Assembly (NCBI GenBank): GCA_947034895.1
Contig: OX344765.1
Coordinates: 13,521,001-13,585,000, forward strand
DNA from: Rhytidiadelphus loreus
Lineage: Eukaryota; Streptophyta; Bryopsida; Hypnales; Hylocomiaceae
Reading direction: 5' to 3'
DNA: 64,000 nt
Position 1 is the stretch's first letter. Each line of letters starts with the position of its first letter. Made by a program: the position numbers and the translations under genes. This document shows, piece by piece, positions 1 through 10,537 of this stretch. A model generated the notes under the pieces. It had not been told where the DNA came from and did not search any database. It was given only the letters and a program-made list of their open reading frames with translations.

Positions 1-1131
1 AGTGTGATGACCGAAAGGTTCTGTTTGACAACAAAACGACTAACAAGGTGACTCTGGATTGTCAAAGAAACGAACTGGTCCGAATCATTGACGACATGGT
101 GACGAGAAATGGTGGTCATCCACACACTTGCGAGGCCTTGAAGGCAGCGCAGGTTTTATTTCTGTCCACACTCACACTTCTCTCTCTTGCAAGTTAAGGA
201 GAAGGCTGTTGATATTCAGTGGCAGTTACAGAGTTGTCTATTTGGTTTAAAGTCAATGTATGGTTGTCTTGGATACTTACCTTTTTCTAAGGAATGAATG
301 TCTACAGTAGACAGAAGGTGTTTCGATGGATTGAAGCACCTGCATTCTTGTTACGAAGACTTTAGTTACTAAGACAGGTCGTTCCCAAATTTTTCGAGTA
401 GTTTTCTTTTAAATTCTAGAACTATCGACAAGCCTACAGATTGTAATTCTATTTGTCAAGTACTCGTGCTCGAAATGTCTTGAATTCTGTGTTCCTGTGC
501 GCTAGGACCACGCATTGAAAATGGAGCAGCAGAAATCCATGGCGAAGCGGGAGAAATACGAACAGGAGATGTTTAAGAAGGTGTGTTAAGTTTATGGAGG
601 TATTAGGGTCGAGGTTTTGATTAACGCTTTCTGGATGAAGAATGACCGATTTTGAATTGACCTCTTTGATTGATCATATCTTGGAAAGTATAATAATTTT
701 AACGAAGAAAACCTTTTCTCGTCCGCTAGATCGAGGAAGGAACATTGCATGCGTTGGTAAAAGAGTCCAGTAGTTGAACAAGTAAGAAATTTCATATGCA
801 AACTCTTCAAATCTGATGTGAAAAACATGAGGTCAAATATGGACATATGGTCCTATTGCGTCCTTCAAGGACACACACACACTGATGTTGTTCACTTGAA
901 TTTTAGATTGAGGAAATTACGCAGTCCAATGCACGGAAGAATGAAGCTGCAATCCAGGAGCGATTGGAGGCTTTGGCGAAGTCCGTGGCAGAAACAAATT
1001 CAGAAATTGTCAGGCAGAATAAAGAAGCTTACGAAAGACAGTTGGAAAATCTTCGAACAGAGTTACAGAATGCCCGAGCTGAAAACACACAACTTATGGA
1101 AAGATGGACGAACAAGTGTACAATTTCTTGA
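1..1131 (+). CDS. AIG1/GIMAP-type GTPase, copy 1 (5' part outside window)
   Basis: This is the 3' portion of an AIG1-type (IAN/GIMAP) GTPase, a septin/Toc-like GTPase family linked in plants to stress and pathogen responses. The P-loop exons lie upstream of the window. Visible exons are about 1-152, 506-580 and 907-1131. All junctions are GT-AG and phase 0, giving an open frame to TGA at 1129-1131. The first exon encodes the end of the G domain (DDRKVLFDNKTTNKV) and the last two a charged, coiled-coil-like tail (KREKYEQEMFKK, then RQNKEAYERQLENLRTEL). Exons, introns and 3' flank align base for base with the complete paralogue at 10538-12657, so this is a tandem duplicate. The coding frame is intact here, so I do not call it a pseudogene. 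Family assignment rests mostly on the complete copy. No transcript supports the splice sites. Confidence 0.8.
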
Positions 1132-1994
1132 AGAAAGATTGTCTTGTTTCAAAATTAACACGAAATATTTTTCTGCATCTTTGTATTTTGATATGAGGCA
1201 GGCTCTCGACTTGATTGTCTGGGGTACCGTTACAAACAAATGAATACGACTGTACAATGATTTTGTTAAAACAATAACACACTACTAGAATTCCATTGCT
1301 ACTAACTATGATTTCCATTACATTGCAAATCGAATACAAATTATCATTTCAAACTCATTCCATAACTATTAAATTCGTTATTATCTCAGCTGCATTTGGT
1401 ATTAAATTGCATTAAAGTAAATATTTAACTAAACTATTGCAAATCAAATTCTATCATGTAGTGCATATGTTGTATAGTAATTTCTTTTACACGATTCCAT
1501 CGCAAAAGTTAACACAAACATCACACCGGCACATGCACTGTTCACTAGCACACCTTTTGTAATACATTAATGATTGTCATGCCTATGAATCCTATTTAGT
1601 CAACACCATTTTCCAAAATTTAAGGGAATTCAGTAACTATGCATTTGATTTACTTTTCAACAAAGGAAGTCCTCCGGTGACCGGATCAAATTTCTTGCTT
1701 GGGTCTTCAATTGTCCAGTCATCTTCACTGAGATTTACAAATTGCTTCTCTTGGTTCAACTTACTTCTTCATTTCCTGTTTGACAATGTTAGTACTCTTC
1801 TCTCATTTGATTAAACATAATTCTTCTGCGCACACAATCCAATTTTTTGGGTGATTGATTAGACAAGCCAAGTACTTCCACACTACTAATTAAACATCTT
1901 TGCCTTCAGTCAGTCTCTCTAATCCGACACTGTTTTGCATTCCAGTTGTGACTTCAGGAGACATCAAAACTTGGGCTCACAAGTGAGAAACATA

Positions 1995-2153
1995 TAAGGT
2001 AAGCGATACATTACGGGCAAAATGGGAGCCAGCCCATTGTCGGCAAAATTGTAATGGTGGTGTGCATTCAAGTTTTGGAATGTATACCACCATTATAATT
2101 TTGTCCACAATGGGCTTGCTCCCATTTTGTTTGTAATGGGGTAGTTTACCTTA
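1995..2153. repeat. 159-bp near-perfect palindromic MITE
   Basis: The two halves are reverse complements almost throughout. The left begins TAAGGTAAGCGATACATTAC and the reversed right begins TAAGGTAAACTACCCCATTAC. Both continue through AAAATGGGAGC, AGCCCATTGT and AATGGTGGT to a short central loop. This is a foldback element that would form a long hairpin if transcribed. Its TAAGGTA ends match those of the unrelated elements at 33703 and 36291. Confidence 0.8.
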
Positions 2154-3130
2154 TTGTAACTAAAGTTGATTGTGCCTAAATCCGCATCTTTGAGCTAATT
2201 TATCTCCTCTTACTGAATGCTAAGGTAGAGGTGCCTATTTATGCATGATAGTCCCCTGTGATGGCTTTATAGGGTGACCTATTGTTGACAACACTTGGAT
2301 GCATTTTTCTTTGAAAAAGATTCTCTGTTTGCACCTTCTCATCCACTCATCTCTCTTCCCTCCTTGATTAGGGAGAAGTTCCAAAGCTAACGGTAATAGG
2401 TGAGGCTATGAGACCGGAATGGGCCCGAATGAAAATTCCACGTTTATATTGAATAAAATATTCATTTTTGAAAGAAAAAAAATTCTATTTTTTGCATTCT
2501 TCCTCATCTTTATATTTGCACACATTGAGCTTGATTTTTCAACAAATTTCCCATATCCTACATGCTGAAACACTTAAGTTATCATAAATAGGTACCTCTA
2601 CTATGTACAACTTAGCGATCATTTTAATATCTAAATGCATCGAAATCAGTAGATACATGAGTAGGAGGGAGTTTCAGCTATCAGTTTAGACTACATTAGG
2701 GGCATATTTAGGCACTCTAAGAAAACTTATAATTTAGTTTGGTATCTTCATTATGACATCCAAGGGCGTTTTTTTTAAAACTTGTTTTTTTGAGTTGAAA
2801 GATATTAGAGATGAGCCTCAAATATACTTGAACTTGGAGTACATTTGACATTCTATACGCTGGTTTTAGTTGGAAATGTTTTCTCCTTTGAGCTCTTACT
2901 ATTCCATGACCTAAATTTCATGTTTACTATGTCCTGAAAGGATCGAAAGACATCAAATCATTGTCACTATTTTAGCACTTTCTTCATCAAACATTTTAAT
3001 ATTCTAATCTATACATGACATTTTTTTTTTCTTTTTGTATACATGTGTTCCATTGGATGATAGAGAATCCTTCTAAGTAGGTAAGACCAACGTGTAGATA
3101 TTCATTTTTATAATTTGGCATTAGATGGTT

Positions 3131-3383
3131 TTTGAGGCCTTCGAGAGACCGCGGGTTCCTTTATTGCGAGAACGCAGAGAACAGGATAGTTGGCCTGCCA
3201 CCACAACGTCCTACATGGTCGAGAGGCAACCATGTCATTTCCGATTTTTATTTTTTCTTCCAACTTCTTTTACCATTTGAAGAATTTTAATTTTAATTTT
3301 TTTTTTTTTTTAATTTTTTTTCCGACAATTGGTTGCTTTCACTGTGGGGAACAACCTTGAAACGGGCTCTCGGAGGCCTCAAA
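3131..3383. repeat. MITE with GAGGCC ends and AT-rich core (copy 1 of 4)
   Basis: The left end TTTGAGGCCTTCGAGAGACC is mirrored at the right by GGGCTCTCGGAGGCCTCAAA. The middle is a long T-rich run. The right end shares the pattern GGGGAACAACCTTGAAACGG with elements near 7566, 46905 and 60080, each built of two GC-richer arms around an AT-rich core. Confidence 0.65.
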
Positions 3384-5265
3384 TAACATGTAATGTATGA
3401 AAAGGGTATGTCTTGCATAATACTTTGACCTCCAATAAATGCTCTTAGTGAAGTTTAAGCAAAAAATTCACACAATATCCAAAAGGATGATTTCTGCAAT
3501 GACCAATCCGGACTTCTAGGGTTACTTAAGGTATGTACACCCACAATCAATAGTACTTGAATAGCGATACCAGATTCACCAAAAAGTGTTGTAAAACTTA
3601 ATATTGATTACACAAGATATATACAATTAGAGCATGAAGTCCATGAGAACCTACTTTTGCTTTTGAGTAAACCTAAAAACAATACTTCAAATATTCATGG
3701 CTTATTCATGCGGTGTCAAAATGATGCATGTCAGTGTGTATTTGAATCCTCTTTCCATTACCAAGAGTATCTAATTAAAAAAAACTTATGTTTAATAATA
3801 GTAACTATGCTCAATTGTTATTATAGTAATGTCGATGATAGGTGCACATACCTTACCCTCATTTGGACCCGGATCTGATGGCTCAACATCTCTTGAAACA
3901 TTATTTTAGTTTTTCTCCTTCCGAGCCTTTGAGATGATGCATCTTTGCTAAAATTCACTTCTTCTTGCTAAAATGTATCAATGAGAAGTTCCCACACTTT
4001 CCAGTGATGAAGACTGGGAAGACTATGGGAAAAAGCAATTGTTAAAACGAAGCCATTCCGTCAAATCCAAGAGCATGAGAACAAAATTTTATTACAACAA
4101 ACTGTTCACTCATTTTGTTTCGATTATTATGGTGGAACTATCATTAAATGGATCCCTTGTCAAAGACTTTCTAGAGAAGATGTAAAATGAAGTGCAAATC
4201 TGTAAGTAAAATTGTACATGCTATCGAGCTACAACACATGCCAGTGTCCATGAGGATGTTGGCAAGCTCTCTACTAACATTGTTTGGTTCTTTCCTCCAG
4301 TGTGCGTTGTAAACCACAAAAATGACCTACAAGAAGACCAACATGACAAATTAGACCACCTATGAGACTCTTCTGGTCATTTTCATGGCCTACACACACC
4401 ATGTTTCTACTAGTGAGCAACCTTGACTTCGTAGTAGAACTTCAAAGATTGAAGATGTGCAGTACACATTAAGAACAATTGAAGAGAAAAGCCATAATGA
4501 TTGTCATTTATTGTTGAATTTGATGTACATTAGCAAGCATGGGAAGTATGGTGGTTACGGTATTCATGTAAGGAGAAGTTATAGGTATCATGTGTTCCTA
4601 ATTCTTTAGCTAATCGTTACAACAAAGTCGCAAAATAAAATAAAAAGTAAGTTTTTAATCTTTTTATTCCAATAAAACTTCAAAAATTTAATATCTTTTT
4701 TTTGCTTTGAGTTGGAATGCAATGAAACAAATTCCATGCTTTCCTTCTCACAAAGAGCTTTCCAAAGGTACTCCCACAAACACGACCGGGGATGTACAGT
4801 CGAAGAGATCTCACCATAACAAAACAAACAAAGTCATTTAAATAAAGTTTAGATTATTCTATGAAATTTTCTTATAGTAATAATTTCTTTACCATAGGAT
4901 ATGATTATCTTTTCATTTACTTTTCATCCCATAAATACTCTCTTTCTTTTGCTTGATCCTCAATTTTATTTTAATCTCATTTTTTTATATTATTCTTTTT
5001 CTTACTTTTTCTTTCTTTTAACACACTTACACATATATATATTTCTCCTCTATATCAACCTTTTCACTTATCAGTAATCAATTCTGAGACTATTCAAATA
5101 GAATTATTGGTGGCACTATTATTTTGTTGTAATTTTTAGTATAAATTTTTCTCTTACAATTATAGTTGGGAACTACAATTTGCATCTTCAATAAATAATC
5201 TATACTAACAATTTAGAATTGATTTTATTTTATTGAAAAAAAAAGACACAAATATATTATTTTCA

Positions 5266-5790
5266 ATGGCTAGTGCTGAATTTGGCCACAAAGGCGGATG
5301 TCCCGATTGCGTAACCACCACATTGGTGGCACAATTTTATATCAAGTTGTGGATGGAGGAGACCTCGGTACCAAAAGTTATTGACGTCAAAACCGGCTTA
5401 ATAAACCCCGCTCCCACTCCCAAACAATTAAAACTTCCAAAAGCTGTGAAGAAAGCCGAAGGATGTCTACTAAACAAGCCTGAGTTTATATGCATGATAT
5501 GTAAAGAAAATCAAGAGACCGCCCAATGGTGCAAGTACTTTTTGGTGGAGATTTTTAAGTTTGATGTATCAACTGGGGAATAGGACCAAGCCGTAGTATT
5601 GACAAAGCATTCTATCGGCGTTGTGACCACCATCATGGCTCTTTGTGCAAAAATCATTAAACACATCAATTTTAAAAAATCCAAAAGGGAGTAGTCTACA
5701 TACGTTAAGAAATACATCAAGAAATGTCAAGCTTTTGTGCAATTTGTCGAGCAAACTAGTAGCAACTTAACCACCTCTTTGGGGGGATAG
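5266..5790 (+). pseudogene. Decayed unidentified reading frame with two in-frame TAG codons
   Basis: From ATG 5266 a frame of about 105 codons runs to TAG at 5581-5583. The same frame then stays open, with protein-like composition, through a second TAG at 5692-5694 to a third at 5788-5790, about 175 codons in all. The first part has cysteine pairs (GGCPDC, FICMIC) and a lysine/proline-rich middle; the last part is basic and hydrophobic. I do not recognise the family. Both internal stops could come from CAG by one C-to-T change, as expected in methylated, silenced DNA. It could be a remnant of a host gene or of a mobile or viral insertion, or chance. No neighbour clarifies its role. Confidence 0.35.
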
Positions 5791-7565
5791 TAGTAAGAAG
5801 TAATGTAAATCAGCCTATTTTGGGTTGTTTTTTCCCAAAATATAGATAATCATGTTCAAAGAAGAATTCCAAAATTTATTTAGTTATCCACTTATTAATA
5901 GAAGTTGTCATGAATGTCATTTCATTCATTAGAATTGAATGATTCAAAGTATCGTATATACAAAAATTATTCCCTTCTGTCCCACTAAAAACTTTGGATT
6001 GGAAATAATGCACGTACCCCTAAAACCACTTCATGGATTGATTTTGACCATTGATCATTAAGTAGGCAATGTGGAATTTTTGGAATTGGTTGAACTCAAA
6101 TTGATTTAAATTCTATCACACTTGCTTGACAATCAAAATTAATCAATGGAGCGGTTTAGTGGAGTATGCACTATGTCCTATTTAAAGGTTTATAGTGGGA
6201 TTGGGAGGGAGTATAAAGAGTGAAAGGAATTTTTAATATCTTGATGCAAAAATTTAATTTAACTTAATTTTTTCAAGTTTCCCAAACTATGCAAGTTGAG
6301 ATGGCAACTACTTAATATCATACAATAATTTTTTAACTTTATAGTCAAATGTTATCAAAATTATTGCTCCTTGGATACTCTTTGTCCACAAATTGTGTAA
6401 GTGTAAAAAAAGAAAAAGAGAGAACTTCATCCATACTTGCATGCTCGAACACATTATATTTCCAAGAAAGATTAGTTGGTTCTTTTAAGGGTTAAACAAG
6501 CTATCTAGAACATCTTATTGTTGAATGTATATAAATTTTATACAAATATTAAAGATTTTGCATTGTTTTTGAAAAGGATGATTTGGGATGTTTTTTGACA
6601 AAGAAATGTAAGGGTTAATCCGGGCATGTGTTTTTTATGAACACATGAATGGTCCACAAATTTAGGATTAGATGAAGGGAATTCTCTTTTATTAGAGCTA
6701 AGTGCAATTTGCCACCCTACACCTATATTTATTTGGTATTTGGATCTTCTTTAAGTGAAAATAATGGGGAGAAAGAAAAATGAATCTAGTCTTTCTTTTT
6801 TAGAATGGCTTAAAATAAGAGTATGTTCATCTTGATCCCACATGTTGTCCTTTAGAACAAAGTTAGTGACGCTAGGACTACTTTAATTTTATTGCCAGTG
6901 AAAAATGTTATGTAAATTAAAATATAAACAAGAGTACCTTCTCATTCATATGAAAACCACTTTTTAATAGTATGTCATTTTAGTCAAATTGTGTATTCCC
7001 GAGTGTGTATTGCAAATTAGTTTTTATCAATAATCTAATAAATCATTCATAATTTGTTATTCAATTATTCAGTATTTGAAAGTGGACTAACTAATGCTAA
7101 AATCAATCCACCTAAACAATGTCACTAAAGATGTAGGACATGATGTTATTCAAGCATGAAGTAGTACAAATTTATTTGCATAAAGAAAGTGTTATTGTAG
7201 AGTCACCTTCAAGGCTTCAATAATTTTAGAGACTTTCTAGTGTCCATCCCTCTTGCATTTACAAGCTGTCAACCTTAATTAATGATATCACTTAAAATAC
7301 TAGATTATTTTCCTTAAAACTACTTGCAATGAGGAGGTTCTAATCTTGACAAGAAAGTGTTCACTGTTTAGATTTGCAACATGCGATTATCAAATGAATT
7401 AAATAAGTGTATATTTCAATAAAAGACTATGATGAAGAAAGACTTCTCATTGTTGGAATGGGGGAAGGTTGAATGAAAGGTGCATAGATTGTTGAATACA
7501 TTATATGAAATTCAATTGGTCTATAGGGTTGTGATTTCCCCTGAGTTCCCTTAATTTTTCAGACT

Positions 7566-7775
7566 ATGGAAAATTGGCCTCAAGAGCAGGCTAATCTGGC
7601 ATGGCAACTGCCACATTATATAATAATTAAAGAGATTTTATTATTATTTTTGAAGTATTGTTAATTATTAATATTAATATCTTAATAATTTTCAATTCCA
7701 TTCAACAATGGTTGGTTTTCAACATGGGGGACCAACCTAAAACGGCCCTTCAATGTAGCTAGAAAACATCTAATG
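7566..7775. repeat. Diverged GAGGCC-type MITE (copy 2 of 4)
   Basis: The left arm carries TTGGCCTCAAGAGCAGG, the core is AT-only for about 90 bp, and the right arm carries GGGGGACCAACCTAAAACGG, which aligns with the right arm of the element at 3131-3383. Borders are approximate because the terminal repeats have diverged. Confidence 0.45.
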
Positions 7776-8800
7776 AATGAGCTTGTTACATTCAACAATT
7801 TATAGTGTCTTGTAAGAACCATAGACTGACGAAAGTCTAGTTGTAGTCCTCCTAAGCTTTTAGTTCCTGACAAGAGACACTTACACCATTTATGCCTTTG
7901 ATCAATGCCAAATACTTGCAATGATTATAGACCAAATGGTTGTGAGGTTGATTGTAAGAAATTTTTTTGAACCTATAAATCATGTTATGAGATTGGAAAC
8001 AATTCATGGTGTGTTAGAGTTTCATTTGGCACCTACTTTCAATTCTAGATGCACCTTTAAGATGGTATGGGAGGAACTTTTACTGCATTCAACAAGTGCC
8101 CTTTGGTTTCATCACTTTCATGCCTCAAAATAGAAAAAGTACACATAATTTTGTTGAAATTGTTTATAAAGGTGCAAAGGAATGACTTTTATTTTTTGAC
8201 TATGATTACTCAAAGGACCTATTTCTTATAGCAAATAGTGCTTCAGTTCACTAATTATGTTCTTCTCATAAATTAATAGAGACAAGTTTATGGTATAAAG
8301 AAGTTAATATGGCCAATAAACTCTCCATATAAAATCTATAGAATATAGTGAAAATTTAAAATCATATTCAAAATGAGTCTATGTTTATGGATTGGGTCCA
8401 AGGACTTATTGAATCAATTCAAAGTATATAGAAAGGGGCATACATGGACATGCTTGAAGTTCTCACTTCAAATCTTCAATTATATCTCATAGAATGAATC
8501 ATAAATTAGAGAAATAATTACTAAAAATTACATGCTAATTAGTGCCAAGATTGATATACTCATGTGCTAGCTAGAAGTAGACAGTCATGAAGCAATAAAT
8601 AGCCAAATACTTATATTCTTTCAGACTTTTTACCATGTAAGCTCAAATACTTCATATCTTGAAAATAGACTACTTGATCTTTCCAAAATACTTTATGGTT
8701 TCTAATTAGAAATATTTTTTTATTGAATACCAACGATCTAAAATCTCTTATTTACATAAACTTTCAACTTTGAAGTGCTATGTGTTTAAACATATAAGAT

Positions 8801-9060
8801 AGGGGACTGTAAAAGTGACCTGTCTTTAAAAGCGATCTGGTACATTTTGCCTCTAACATGTATCATAATTGTACATTTCAGGAAGTTTTTAACTTCAAAA
8901 ATTCGTAACTAATTTCATGAAGGTCCAAAAAATATGAAACGACTTGGGTTAGATGCCAATTCCATTTTTCTTACTACGAAAATTTACTGAAAATTATTTT
9001 AAGCAGTTTAGCTTCCCCAAAATGCAAATCAGCTTTTAAAGGGGCGCTTTTACAGGCCCT
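8801..9060. repeat. 260-bp MITE with AGGGNNCTGTAAAAG ends
   Basis: The left end AGGGGACTGTAAAAGTGACC mirrors the right end, whose reverse complement begins AGGGCCTGTAAAAGCGCCCC. Both continue into TTTAAAAGC. There is no coding content. It is a non-autonomous inverted-repeat element of unassigned superfamily. Confidence 0.65.
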
Positions 9061-9326
9061 TGCCTTAATTGAAGGTGACTGTAGTAGAAGAAGAAATCCT
9101 TCAAATGTATAATACTTTGAAGCTTATAAGTATCATAGCAAAAAAATATACGAAAAAATAACAAATCTTTTTATAATAACAAATCTATTGCATAAATATA
9201 GATAAACTAGTGCAATTAATACTTGAAAATTTCATGAAGTTCCACTAGAAGTGCTGATTGTAGCTCTGCCATAATTTGTACTATTGTGCCATAATTTGTA
9301 TTAATGTGCCATAAATTTTTTTTTGA

Positions 9327-9430
9327 TACATTCAATTGCTAGAGTGGTCCATTTAAGGATCAGCCCGTCTCCATTCTTCAAAATAGGGGCGGTTTGAAGA
9401 AGGCGGGCGCTTTTAGAGCATACTACCTTA
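9327..9430. repeat. Truncated copy of the GGTAGTATGC element
   Basis: It carries one end of the family seen complete at 33703-34115: TTCAATTGCTAGAGTGG, then GGGCGCTTTTAGAGCATACT, then ACCTTA. The other end is missing. Confidence 0.7.
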
Positions 9431-9677
9431 TTTGGTACGAATGCATGCATATACGTACATTGCAACATCCCATTAAAAGCCATTGGAAAGTTATTCAAAA
9501 GAAAGTTCTGGGCATTACAAAACCATGGCAAAAACCAATGCTACTTCTACACTCTGATGTCATCAGAAAATTCTCAGCAAAAAGATCACACAGAACGAAT
9601 CAGTGAAACTGTCTTTGGAGCCCCTTCCCCAAGGTTAGCACAAAAACAAGACTATCTATTGAGCTTAGACAGAAGAG

Positions 9678-10384
9678 CTCAATCTTCCAGGCACTCTTCG
9701 ATCCGATTGATCTCCCTTCTCTAGACAATTGTATCCCAAGATCTAGCTAACAATGCTGATAAATGTAGTGCATGCTGGAGCAGCGGAATGAATGCTTCTG
9801 TTAGTAGACATGAGCATGCAATGGACTGAGCGTCACTTTGAAGCTTGCAATTGCAGACAGATGGTAAGTAAAAACGCGGTGACTGATCAATTCCGCAGTA
9901 AGCTTAAAGTTAAACCTAAACCCTCCTTCGTCAGGTCCCTGACGACAAAAACCGCCAATACTCAAAGTGAACCCTTCAATTCGAGTAGCCGGCGTAGCTA
10001 GCTGCTTCATTAAGAGTGTGCCGCAAATTTTGGGTCTAAGTCACAAATGTATTGTTTAAGGGTTCACTTTGAGTGTTGGCGGCTTGGGTCGTCAGGACTT
10101 GACGAAAGAGGGTTTAGGTTTAAGTTAAAGTTACTGCGGAATTGATCAGTCACAGCGTTTTTTCTTACTATCTGTGTGCAATTGCAAGCTTCAAAGTGAC
10201 GCTCAGTCCATTGCTCATGTCTACTATACTAATTAATTTATAGGAAGCATTCCGCTGTGCACCAGCTAGCCTTAACTTACATTCATAAGTACTGTTAACT
10301 TGGGGGTACAAATGTCTAGAAGGGAGATCATTTACTAGATCCATACATGAGAACGATCAGATCGAAGAGTACCTGGAAGCTTGA
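9678..10384. repeat. Long imperfect inverted duplication upstream of the GTPase gene
   Basis: Arms of about 300 bp (9678-9977 and 10058-10384) are reverse complements with small gaps, separated by an 80-nt spacer. Matching blocks include GGACTGAGCGTCACTTTGAA, GACTGATCAATTCCGC, ACTCAAAGTGAACCCTT and CTTCGATC near the outer ends. The right arm carries an extra segment of about 35 bp. It is more GC-balanced than the surrounding AT-rich DNA and ends roughly 150 bp before the start of the GTPase gene. A transcript across it would fold into a very long hairpin. It may be a foldback transposon, an inverted duplication of promoter DNA, or a young small-RNA locus. Confidence 0.8.
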
Positions 10385-10537
10385 GTACGTGAAAGAGCTG
10401 GTTACTTACAGCAAAGGGATTACGTACGGCGTGCCTATCGATCAATCGGTGACTAAGTCTTGGTGCATATTATCTTTTTGCGGTTTTTAGTCTGTTGATG
10501 TTCTTGAAGACCGGGTGCCATCCGCGTGCTGATAGCC

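Larger units (their letters stand above)
1132..5232. other. Gene-free AT-rich stretch with MITEs
   Basis: No supportable gene is seen. The first roughly 100 bases still match the sequence after the second GTPase copy (shared motif TTGTCTGGGGTACCGT), marking the duplicated 3' flank. The rest is AT-rich and holds two inverted-repeat elements at 1995-2153 and 3131-3383. Short open frames here have no recognisable domain. Confidence 0.6.
5791..9326. other. Gene-free AT-rich stretch
   Basis: No supportable gene is seen. It contains a GAGGCC-type MITE near 7566-7775 and a 260-bp inverted-repeat element at 8801-9060. The open frame at 7921-8133 has no domain signal. Confidence 0.55.

Noticed and set aside
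818..1243. 141-codon frame overlapping copy 1 exon 5
   Set aside because: It is a different frame from the coiled-coil exon that matches the paralogue, so it is a shadow frame.
9792..10010. Opposed open frames in the foldback
   Set aside because: They arise from the inverted duplication, show no domain, and have no start or splice context.
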